DNA of 46,942 bases from Flavobacteriaceae bacterium (GTDB lineage Bacteria; Bacteroidota; Bacteroidia; Flavobacteriales; Flavobacteriaceae), in NCBI GenBank assembly GCA_018623195.1, contig JAAZVY010000008.1, positions 1 through 46,942 on the forward strand, given 5' to 3'. A program made the position numbers and the translations under genes. Below the pieces are notes generated by a model. That model made no database searches. It was given only the letters and a program-made list of their open reading frames with translations, and was not told the origin of the DNA. This document shows, piece by piece, positions 14,622-22,132 of this stretch. Position 1 is the stretch's first letter, and each line of letters begins with the position of its first letter.

Positions 14622-16913
14622 CTACAGTTTTAATGGTGAATCTACGCTCTCTTCGTAAGACTTGTAGTATTCAGTGATCAGAAGCGTTACCGCATTTAAG
14701 AAATCTTTGGACTCGAGCAATAGACTAAAATATAGCGTAGTATTCTTTGGACTTGAATCCTCATTACGAATATCAGTAACGTGAGCGTTGATTTTAGCCG
14801 TAATGTTATTTTCTAGTTGATCTTTCTTATCTAGAATTTCAGTGATATCCTCTGCGCTGAAGTTTTTAATTGAGTCTTCGGTGTGAATAAAAAAGTCGCG
14901 TTCAAATTGTTCCTTAATCTCTCTAAGGTCACGAAGCTGGGTGTATCTAAGCTTGTTGTGATTATTAGCGACGTGATCGTAACACATCTTTGAAATGTAC
15001 TCTAAGGATTGGCTAATATTATTCAGTTGATTCACTAACTGAATATAGAAAGCACTGGCTTTGACACTAGAATCTTCTAGGTTTTGAATGAAGTGAAAAA
15101 CACTCGCCCGAACATCTTCAACCTCCTCTGATAAAGAGTTTACTTCTTTACGACCTTGTTTTAGGGCCTCAAAATCATGCTTACTCAATCCTTCTATGTT
15201 GAGATTGATAATACTCTTTGAGCGAAGAATTACGTTTTCTACATTTTTAGCGCTCTCGTTGATTACGCCTTTTACAGTAATGCTTTCAGCACGTTTGATG
15301 TCGAAGCTTTCAGCCTCTTCTTTCATCTTTTTGTTGTAAGCCAGATAATTTCTGATAATAATTGCAGCAGCAGCTACTAAAAGAACAATAATTGCGGTTC
15401 CTCTACCGAAGTAAACAAGTGTTAGAATTACTGCAGAACTTGTAAGAGCGATAATCGCGGTACCGAACCATCCACCGATTACATTTAAAACTCCAGCTAC
15501 ACGGTAGACGGCACTTTCTGCACCCCAAGCTCGGTCAGCAAGAGAGGTCCCCATAGCTACCATAAAGGTAACGTAGGTGGTTGAAAGCGGTAATTTTAAT
15601 GAGGTTGCTATAGAGATTAGGATTCCTGCGACTGCCATATTTACCGAAGCGCGAACTACATCAAAAGCAGGAGGTTGTTCGTTGTTTTTATATACAATAT
15701 TCTTGGTGGCAGGTCGTTCAAACCGCTTATTAAGGCGATCCAATAAAGGTTGTGGCACGGCTCGGGTTACGTACTGACCAAATTGAATCGTAATGCGCAC
15801 TACCGATCTTGAAAGATAATTAGGCTTGAATCGCTCACGGGCTTCACCTTCTCGAGAAAGGTTAATCTGCGTATCTGCTACATAGCGCGCCTTCTTTGAG
15901 AACCATAATGTTAGAATCATAATCATTCCTGAAGCCAACAGAAAAGCGGTTGGTGCTTGTACCTTAGCGCTTAGAGCTTCCATGCTGTATTCGCTGGGTA
16001 ACATCCCTGACATCTGCCAGGCTTCAAACGATTGATATGCGGCAAGTGGTACCCCAACGAAATTTACTAGATCATTACCGGCAAAGGCTAGTGCAAGCGA
16101 GAAAGTTCCTGCTCCGATAATAAACTTATACATATCAAGTTTAGCTACGAGTAGGCCTAGGGACACCAAGAAAAAGAAGAGAAAAGCAATTGCTCCAACT
16201 AAAAGCGTATTACTTTCGATAAAGCTCATTAAAGATAGTCCGCCAGTAAAACTATAGCTCTGACTAGAAAATGCCGTTCCTTTGATTCCCTTAATCAGAA
16301 TAAAATAACTAATTGAGGCTAATGAAATACCCCCAAACGAAGCATTGGCAAGCTTTGAGCGTCCTTGAAAATTAAAGGATAGCCATAGACGAGTCACCCA
16401 TTGAACGAGAACACCAATGTTGAAAGCGATAAAAACAGAAAGAAGGATTCCTGTGATGATTTGAAGCGCCTTTTCGTCGTTGATATACTGAAGAATTGTC
16501 GATAGATCGGCCCCGCTTTTTACAATTTTTATGTAAGACATGGCCAGAGCTGCCCCTAGTAATTCAAATACGATTGAAACGGTGGTTGAGGTCGGAAGCC
16601 CGATGGTGTTAAAAAAATCAAGCAGTAAGATATCGGTGATCATTACTGCTAGAAACACGAACATAATTTCGTCGAAGTAGAAGAGCTCTGGGTTGAAGAT
16701 CCCTTTTCTGGCCACTTCCATCATTCCACTAGAGAAGATGGCTCCAAAAGCAACCCCTACAGAGGCTACAATCATGATTGATCGAAAAGAGATGACTTTC
16801 GATCCGATGGCAGAATTCAAAAAGTTTACCGCGTCATTACTTACCCCAACAACAAGGTCGGCGATAGCTAAAACAGCTAGTGCAATCAGCACATACAAGA
16901 AAAAGTTCTCCAT
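14622..16913 (-). CDS. PiT family inorganic phosphate transporter with C-terminal PhoU-like domain
   Basis: Cation-phosphate symporter of the PiT family. The duplicated PiT signatures are visible: GVSNDAVNFLNSAIGSK near the N-terminus with GLPTSTTVSIVFELLGAALA, and later AGNDLVNFVGVPLAA with KLPLSTTYVTFMVAMGTSLA. About ten or more helices fill residues 1-530. The last ~230 residues are soluble, helical and coiled-coil rich, resembling the PhoU-like (DUF47-type) proteins usually encoded as a separate partner, so this is a transporter-regulator fusion. I start at ATG 16913 (MENFFLYV); an upstream TTG at 16925 is less likely. Expression may respond to phosphate, but no recognisable Pho box was identified. 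Confidence 0.9.
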   Translation of the reverse strand: MENFFLYVLIALAVLAIADLVVGVSNDAVNFLNSAIGSKVISFRSIMIVASVGVAFGAIFSSGMMEVARKGIFNPELFYFDEIMFVFLAVMITDILLLDFFNTIGLPTSTTVSIVFELLGAALAMSYIKIVKSGADLSTILQYINDEKALQIITGILLSVFIAFNIGVLVQWVTRLWLSFNFQGRSKLANASFGGISLASISYFILIKGIKGTAFSSQSYSFTGGLSLMSFIESNTLLVGAIAFLFFFLVSLGLLVAKLDMYKFIIGAGTFSLALAFAGNDLVNFVGVPLAAYQSFEAWQMSGMLPSEYSMEALSAKVQAPTAFLLASGMIMILTLWFSKKARYVADTQINLSREGEARERFKPNYLSRSVVRITIQFGQYVTRAVPQPLLDRLNKRFERPATKNIVYKNNEQPPAFDVVRASVNMAVAGILISIATSLKLPLSTTYVTFMVAMGTSLADRAWGAESAVYRVAGVLNVIGGWFGTAIIALTSSAVILTLVYFGRGTAIIVLLVAAAAIIIRNYLAYNKKMKEEAESFDIKRAESITVKGVINESAKNVENVILRSKSIINLNIEGLSKHDFEALKQGRKEVNSLSEEVEDVRASVFHFIQNLEDSSVKASAFYIQLVNQLNNISQSLEYISKMCYDHVANNHNKLRYTQLRDLREIKEQFERDFFIHTEDSIKNFSAEDITEILDKKDQLENNITAKINAHVTDIRNEDSSPKNTTLYFSLLLESKDFLNAVTLLITEYYKSYEESVDSPLKL

Positions 16914-16987
16914 AGATGGCAGCAAATATCGACAAACCTAACCACAAAAGACCGAGCTAAGGTTTCAAAATGGTTAAATCAGAAGCC

Positions 16988-17686
16988 TTAGGTCAATAGA
17001 TTTCCATTTTCGTCCCATTCTGCCTTGTCATTTCGGCGACTAACATCGAGGAATTTCGGCATCCAACTTTCGTCATAGGACATGCCGTGTTTTTGAAGAA
17101 CATGATCAGGCACCCCATTCCAAACATTGGGTTGGTTTCCTTGGTAGCCTAAGTCTTTGATGCCCACTTCTGAGGTGTAATAGCCCGTCAGTGTGAGATT
17201 GCGCATCAAATTGAAGAAGGAGGCTTGCTCTTTTAATTCTTCGGACACTTCGTTCGGATATGCGATGGGCTCTAGAAGAGCATGTTGATTCGGCTCTTCA
17301 AGACTTAAAAAGTCACTATCAAAAGCTTCAGTGGCGCGCTGATTCAGAGCCGATAGGCCGTTTCTTAACGGCTCTTGAAAGGGCGGATAATCTTTGGCCA
17401 TAAACTCAATAAGCTCAGGGACTTCAGCTTTTTCAATATCTCCGATTTCGTTTGCGGGCAGTATAAGGTGTGCTAACCTTGTGATAAGGGCAAGCTCTGC
17501 TGAGGTAAAGAACTGTTGAGCCAGAAGATTGTTGTCGTGAGCGGTTTCATCGGCAGTTCTTCCGTACTTGTATTTCCAGAGACTTTTCTCAACTTCTTCT
17601 GGGTTAGACCAATCACAGCCTGAAAGAAGTAGTCCTGAGGCGATCGATCCTGCTGCTAAATATTTTAAACTTTCTCTGCGATTCAT
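16988..17686 (-). CDS. Gluconate 2-dehydrogenase subunit 3 family protein, Tat/lipoprotein
   Basis: Small subunit of a periplasmic GMC-type dehydrogenase. The N-terminus MNRRESLKYLAAGS carries a twin-arginine motif and ends in LLSGC, a lipobox, so it probably leaves through Tat together with its partner and becomes lipid-anchored. The body fits the family (LALITRLAHLILPANEIGDIE, then FFNLMRNLTLTGYYTSEVG). An earlier in-frame codon at 17740 lies inside the partner gene; ATG 17686 is two bases after that stop and gives 232 residues. The flavin subunit lacks its own signal, so hitch-hiking export via this Tat signal is expected. No cytochrome c subunit gene is adjacent. Confidence 0.87.
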   Translation of the reverse strand: MNRRESLKYLAAGSIASGLLLSGCDWSNPEEVEKSLWKYKYGRTADETAHDNNLLAQQFFTSAELALITRLAHLILPANEIGDIEKAEVPELIEFMAKDYPPFQEPLRNGLSALNQRATEAFDSDFLSLEEPNQHALLEPIAYPNEVSEELKEQASFFNLMRNLTLTGYYTSEVGIKDLGYQGNQPNVWNGVPDHVLQKHGMSYDESWMPKFLDVSRRNDKAEWDENGNLLT

Positions 17687-17688
17687 AA

Positions 17689-19407
17689 TTAGAAGTTTTG
17701 CTGTTTGAATTGATCGACGATATAATCCGATGTTCTCCACGAAAGGGCCAAGATGGTCCAGGTAGGGTTTTTATCTGCCTGAGAGACAAAAGGCCCGGCA
17801 TCGACAACGAAGACGTTATCGACATCATGTAAACGTTCGAACTCGTTCACTACCGATTGTTTGGGGTCACTTCCCATACGAGTGGTACCTACTTCGTGAA
17901 TGATTCGTCCCGGTTTATGAAGCCCATAATCACTTTCTTTTCCGGGCTTATCGCCAAGAGGGATACCTCCCATATTGACTATAATTTCCTCGAAAGTGTC
18001 GTGCATGTGTCGTGCTTGCTTGCGCTCCTCGTCACTCCATTTATAGTGAAAACGCAGTACAGGAATTCCCCACTGATCGACTTTTTCTGGGTCGATCTCA
18101 CAGTAGTTTTCTTTGCGAGCGATGGATTCTCCTCTACCAGACATACCGACCATTGATCCGTAATATTTGCGGATATCTTTTCGTAAGTGATCTCCGTACC
18201 CGCCGACGCGTTCCCCAAAGAAACGGTTGAGGTCATTTGGATTAAATCCGAAGCCATAGCTAGGCATGCCAAGACCTCCCCACACTTCAATGTGGTAGCC
18301 TCTTGCGAAATCAAGATTTTTATTGTCTAACCACCAGGGAGAGTATAGGTGCATACCACCTACTCCATCTTCGTTGTAGATTTCACGATCCATAAGGGCA
18401 GGCACAAACCCCATTCGATCAGCTCCTGTTGAGTCGTGAAGGTATTTTCCGATAAGGCCACTACTGTTACCAAGACCGTCGGGATGCACCGCACTTTTTG
18501 AGTTCAATAGTATACGCGCTGAGCTACATGCTGAGGCTGCTAGTACGACTACTTTACCTTTAAGCTCATAGTCTTTTCCGCTAGCCTTGTCGATATAGCT
18601 CACTCCATTTGCCCGACCATTACCGTCGGTTAACACCTCGCGAACCATTGCCCCTGTGTAAAGATCGATTTGTCCTCCATTTTTCTGTGCCGGAAAAATC
18701 AGACAAGATCCTGCTGAGAAATCGGCATACACTTGGCAAGAGCGATTACACTGATTGCAATAGAAACAAACACCTCGCTCGTCATTAATGCGTTTAGTGA
18801 CAATAGAAAGTCTCGAAGGCATTACTTTAACCCCAGCCATTTCGGCACCTTTCTTATAGTATAGTTCGTGCAGTCTAGGTTTTGGAGCCGGTAAAAAGAA
18901 GCCATCTGGCTCATTGTAAATACCTTCTTTGCTTCCAAAGATTCCAATCAGCTTGTCTACCTTATCGTAATAAGGCTTCACATCCTCGTAGCCAATCGGC
19001 CAATCTTCACCAATGCCATCTCGTGATTTAGATTTGAAATCTAGCGGACCGAAGCGAAGCGAAATTCGCCCCCAGTGATTGGTACGGCCTCCTAGCATTC
19101 TTGCCCTAAACCAGTCAAACTGCGTGCCTTCTACGTTAGTGTATGGTTCGCCTTCAATGTCCCATCCTCCGTATAGCGCATCGAAATCTCCAAAGGCACG
19201 ATGTATACTTGAACCCCGTCTAGGCGATTCATAAGACCACTTGAGTTGGGTTTGCTGTTCTGGGTTTGCAGGATCAAAATGATCTCCGGCTTCAACGACG
19301 GCTACTTTAAGGCCAGCCTCAGATAATACTTTGGTGGCCATACCACCGCCAGCACCCGAACCGACAATAATTACATCGTAAACTTTCTTCGAAGAAATGA
19401 TTTCCAT
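17689..19407 (-). CDS. GMC family oxidoreductase, FAD-dependent
   Basis: Flavoprotein dehydrogenase of the glucose-methanol-choline family, close to the large subunit of gluconate 2-dehydrogenase-type enzymes. The ADP-binding motif VIIVGSGAGGGMATKVL opens the protein, the acidic end of the second strand is VVEAGDHFDP, and the C-terminal motif GTTRMGSDPKQSVVNEF...NPTWTILALSWRTSDYI contains the region of the conserved catalytic residues. Around residues 213-233 is a Cys cluster (GVCFYCNQCNRSCQVYADFS) with CxxC spacing that could bind a metal or iron-sulfur centre, seen in a subset of the family. No signal peptide is present; export would depend on the Tat subunit encoded 2 bp downstream. The sugar or alcohol substrate is unknown. 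Confidence 0.88.
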   Translation of the reverse strand: MEIISSKKVYDVIIVGSGAGGGMATKVLSEAGLKVAVVEAGDHFDPANPEQQTQLKWSYESPRRGSSIHRAFGDFDALYGGWDIEGEPYTNVEGTQFDWFRARMLGGRTNHWGRISLRFGPLDFKSKSRDGIGEDWPIGYEDVKPYYDKVDKLIGIFGSKEGIYNEPDGFFLPAPKPRLHELYYKKGAEMAGVKVMPSRLSIVTKRINDERGVCFYCNQCNRSCQVYADFSAGSCLIFPAQKNGGQIDLYTGAMVREVLTDGNGRANGVSYIDKASGKDYELKGKVVVLAASACSSARILLNSKSAVHPDGLGNSSGLIGKYLHDSTGADRMGFVPALMDREIYNEDGVGGMHLYSPWWLDNKNLDFARGYHIEVWGGLGMPSYGFGFNPNDLNRFFGERVGGYGDHLRKDIRKYYGSMVGMSGRGESIARKENYCEIDPEKVDQWGIPVLRFHYKWSDEERKQARHMHDTFEEIIVNMGGIPLGDKPGKESDYGLHKPGRIIHEVGTTRMGSDPKQSVVNEFERLHDVDNVFVVDAGPFVSQADKNPTWTILALSWRTSDYIVDQFKQQNF

Positions 19408-19468
19408 AGGCTAGATATTCTGTCTATCAATGTAGTACACTTTTCGATGTGATGAAACCACTTTTCAT

Positions 19469-19520
19469 TTTTGTTTAACTTTTTTATATTTAATACGATT
19501 AAACCAATAGTTAAACAAAA
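19469..19520. repeat. 11-bp perfect inverted repeat upstream of the InsA-like gene
   Basis: TTTTGTTTAAC (19469-19479) and GTTAAACAAAA (19510-19520) are exact inverted copies with 30 bp between; the right arm ends at the ATG of the gene. The 8-base core TTGTTTAA recurs at 19939-19946 and inverted at 19988-19995, so four cores flank the gene. Placement across the promoter suggests an operator or a relic of terminal repeats. Confidence 0.55.
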
Positions 19521-19945
19521 TGCTAAATAGCTGTCCTAAATGCGAGTCAAAGGACATAACGAAGGCGGGCATTATTGATGATCGTCAGCGGTACAAGTGT
19601 AAAGAATGCAATTATCATTTTACCGTTGCGAAATCAGGAAAGTCTACCGATATCCAAATAGTCAAACGAGCTCTTCAGTTGTATCTAGAAGGTTTGAGCT
19701 ATAGAGAGATAGAATCGCTCCTAGAGGTTTCTCACGTTAGCGTGATGAATTGGGTAAAGAAGTACAAAATACAACGCCCTTCAGATCAAAGCCATCAGAT
19801 TGACCGTCATGTTTTAGCTCATGATGACGTAGTGAAACTAGTTGAGGATAGAGGGTTTTTACATGACACAAATGTGCTTATTTCTAGAATTAATGGTCAC
19901 TACATGGTGTTAACTTTTGGTCCTCAATCTAAAGATTTTGTTTAA
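19520..19945 (+). CDS. IS1 InsA-like zinc-ribbon / helix-turn-helix DNA-binding protein
   Basis: A 141-residue protein resembling the DNA-binding half of IS1 transposase. A zinc ribbon uses SCPKCES (Cys5, Cys8) and YKCKECN (Cys27, Cys30), followed by a helix-turn-helix around residues 58-80 (LSYREIESLLEVSHVSVMNW). The last 50 residues, with no DDE catalytic motif, do not resemble a transposase core. There is no InsB partner, no clear 20-bp terminal repeats and no target duplication. It lies between the GMC gene and the sodium-symporter/acs genes and may be a domesticated regulator of them, an inference from position only. A remnant of an insertion sequence is the alternative. Confidence 0.65.
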   Translation: MLNSCPKCESKDITKAGIIDDRQRYKCKECNYHFTVAKSGKSTDIQIVKRALQLYLEGLSYREIESLLEVSHVSVMNWVKKYKIQRPSDQSHQIDRHVLAHDDVVKLVEDRGFLHDTNVLISRINGHYMVLTFGPQSKDFV

Positions 19946-19960
19946 GTGTTAGCACTTAAA
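19941..19960 (+). terminator. Hairpin at the end of the InsA-like gene
   Basis: TTTAAGTG-TTAG-CACTTAAA is an 8-bp perfect stem spanning the stop codon. There is no T-run directly after it, so it is a weak terminator or RNA-stabilising hairpin. The remaining gap to 20097 is AT-rich and holds the fourth TTAAACAA copy but no gene that I can support. Confidence 0.4.
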
Positions 19961-20097
19961 TTAGATCGACATTTTCTCTTTAAATAATTAAACAAATTAA
20001 TTTCTCGACGTGGTATTAATTGCGTGATTCAATCACCTCTCCACGCTATGTTTTGATTCTATCAAGGATCCTCCTATATTCTATCAAATTACAGCCT

Positions 20098-20358
20098 ATG
20101 AGTAAATCAGATCATGCTAAAAAGTATTGGAAGGAGAATCTTCGTTATGTCACAATTCTTCTGTCTATTTGGTTTTCAGTTTCTTTTCTTGCGGGGGTGG
20201 TTCTGAAAGACCTGCTTGACCAGTATAGTATCGGAGGATTTCCGCTAGGGTTTTGGTTTGCTCAACAAGGTTCTATCTATGTATTCGTTGTACTCATTTT
20301 CGTTTATGTACGTCTGATGAACAAACTCGACAAGAAGTATAACTACGATAAAGACTAA
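20098..20358 (+). CDS. DUF4212 protein, small subunit of a sodium:solute symporter
   Basis: Small membrane protein (86 residues) of the DUF4212 family, the accessory small subunit of VC_2705-type sodium:solute symporters. It begins MSKSDHAKKYWKENLRYVTI, has two transmembrane helices (about residues 19-40 and 55-75) with the conserved GGFPLGFWFAQQGSIYVFV in the second, and ends in a charged tail. A longer frame from 20020 has no family similarity in its extra part, so ATG 20098 is the start. It lies 5 bp before the large subunit and is certainly cotranscribed with it. Confidence 0.9.
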   Translation: MSKSDHAKKYWKENLRYVTILLSIWFSVSFLAGVVLKDLLDQYSIGGFPLGFWFAQQGSIYVFVVLIFVYVRLMNKLDKKYNYDKD

Positions 20359-20363
20359 TAGCC

Positions 20364-22067
20364 ATGACGGTACAGATTTGGACTTATATCATTGTAGCGC
20401 TAACCTTTGCGCTGTATATCGGAATCGCGATTTGGTCGAGAGCCGGTTCAACCAAAGAATTCTATGTAGCGGGCGGAGGTGTTTCGCCTTTAGCTAATGG
20501 CATGGCAACCGCTGCCGATTGGATGTCTGCCGCTTCGTTCATCTCTATGGCCGGGCTTATCTCTTTTATGGGATACGATGGCTCTGTTTACCTTATGGGT
20601 TGGACAGGCGGATATGTTCTTCTTGCCCTACTTCTTGCACCCTACCTTAGAAAATTCGGAAAATTCACTGTTCCTGACTTCATTGGAGAGCGTTACTATT
20701 CCAAAACTGCTCGTTTAGTAGCGGTGTTCTGCGCTCTATTGGTTTCGTTTACCTATGTGGCTGGTCAAATGCGAGGTGTGGGAGTAGTTTTTTCTAGGTT
20801 TTTAGAGGTAGACATAACCTCAGGGGTGATTATCGGTATGATTATCGTTTTATTCTATGCCGTTCTCGGAGGAATGAAAGGAATTACTTACACCCAAGTA
20901 GCACAATATTGTGTTTTGATTTTCGCCTTCATGGTACCGGCGATTTTCATCTCTTTTCAGATGACCGGAAACCCTATTCCACAAATAGGAATGGGAGGCA
21001 AGGGAGCTGACGGCATGTATCTGCTAGAAAAATTAAATGGACTCTCTACCGAGCTTGGTTTTGCTGAGTACACAAAGGGTTCAAGATCGAAGATTGATAT
21101 TTTCGCGATGACCGCAGCTTTAATGGTGGGCACAGCAGGTCTACCCCATGTAATTGTTCGCTTCTTTACCGTGAAAAAGGTTAGGGATGCACGTAAATCA
21201 GCAGGTTTAGCCCTTTTGCTTATTGCGATTCTTTACACCGCTGCCCCTGCAGTTGCAGTTTTTGCTCGCCTCAACCTTATTCATACCGTAAGCGGACAAT
21301 CATATGCTCAAATGCCCGCCTGGTTCTCTAATTGGGAAACCACAGGTCTTTTAGGATTCAACGACAAAAACGGAGACGGCCTCATCCAATATTCTGCAGA
21401 CGCGATGATTAATGAATTGACCGTTGACAGAGATATCATGGTACTAGCCAACCCTGAAATTGCGAATCTACCTGCTTGGGTGATTGCTCTAGTGGCCGCT
21501 GGTGGTTTAGCTGCTGCTTTATCGACAGCAGCAGGGCTTTTACTGGTAATTTCTTCATCGGTTTCCCACGATTTAGTGAAGAGTGTATTCAAACCAGATA
21601 TTACTGATAAGCAAGAATTAGTGGTGGCAAGACTTTCTGCGGTTGGGGCAGTCGTTGTTGCCGGATATTTCGGAATCAACCCACCCGGTTTCGTAGCTGC
21701 TGTTGTAGCACTCGCCTTCGGTCTGGCCGCGGCCTCCTTTTTCCCTGCGATTATTCTGGGAATTTTCTACAAGAAGATGAATAAAGAAGGAGCGATTGCC
21801 GGTATGATTGTTGGTATCGGATTGATGCTATTCTACATGCTTAAATTCAAATTTGGAATTTTCGACGGAGGCAAAACTGCCGTTACCAGTTTAGCTAAAG
21901 ACTGGTGGTTCGGCATCTCTCCTGAAGGCTTTGGATTCATCGCTATGATCGTGAACTTCGTTGTCTCTCTTACGATTAATGCATTCACTGCAGATCCGCC
22001 AGAAGAGGTTCAAGAAATTGTTGAAACTATTCGAATCCCGAGCGGGGCAGGCGAGGCCACCCATTAG
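20364..22067 (+). CDS. Sodium:solute symporter, VC_2705 family (acetate-type)
   Basis: Polytopic sodium:solute symporter (SSS family), large subunit paired with DUF4212. About 13 hydrophobic segments are evident; signature stretches are EFYVAGGGVSPLANGMATAA, the GTAGLPHVIVRFFTV loop and the AAALSTAAGLLLVISSSVSHDL segment with the Ser/Thr sodium site. A soluble insertion near residues 325-360 holds DKNGDGLIQY (from Asp334), reminiscent of an EF-hand calcium loop but without the usual acidic twelfth residue. Acetyl-CoA synthetase follows directly, which points to acetate or another short carboxylate as substrate; this is inference. Confidence 0.9.
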   Translation: MTVQIWTYIIVALTFALYIGIAIWSRAGSTKEFYVAGGGVSPLANGMATAADWMSAASFISMAGLISFMGYDGSVYLMGWTGGYVLLALLLAPYLRKFGKFTVPDFIGERYYSKTARLVAVFCALLVSFTYVAGQMRGVGVVFSRFLEVDITSGVIIGMIIVLFYAVLGGMKGITYTQVAQYCVLIFAFMVPAIFISFQMTGNPIPQIGMGGKGADGMYLLEKLNGLSTELGFAEYTKGSRSKIDIFAMTAALMVGTAGLPHVIVRFFTVKKVRDARKSAGLALLLIAILYTAAPAVAVFARLNLIHTVSGQSYAQMPAWFSNWETTGLLGFNDKNGDGLIQYSADAMINELTVDRDIMVLANPEIANLPAWVIALVAAGGLAAALSTAAGLLLVISSSVSHDLVKSVFKPDITDKQELVVARLSAVGAVVVAGYFGINPPGFVAAVVALAFGLAAASFFPAIILGIFYKKMNKEGAIAGMIVGIGLMLFYMLKFKFGIFDGGKTAVTSLAKDWWFGISPEGFGFIAMIVNFVVSLTINAFTADPPEEVQEIVETIRIPSGAGEATH

Positions 22068-22083
22068 AAAATTAGTAACTTAA

Positions 22084-22119
22084 AAGGCCCGAATAATTTA
22101 ACCTGATTATTCGGGCCTT
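22084..22119 (+). terminator. Strong hairpin between symporter and acs
   Basis: A 14-bp perfect stem (AAGGCCCGAATAAT at 22084-22097, ATTATTCGGGCCTT at 22106-22119) with an 8-base loop. No T-tract follows, so it may cause partial termination or protect the upstream message; acs starts 13 bp later with no clear promoter in between. Confidence 0.6.
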
Positions 22120-22132
22120 AATACTTCTACCA

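Noticed and set aside
19469-19995. A complete IS1-family insertion sequence
   Set aside because: There is no InsB/DDE catalytic frame, no canonical terminal repeats of about 20-25 bp and no target duplication; only the InsA-like part and short repeated cores are present.
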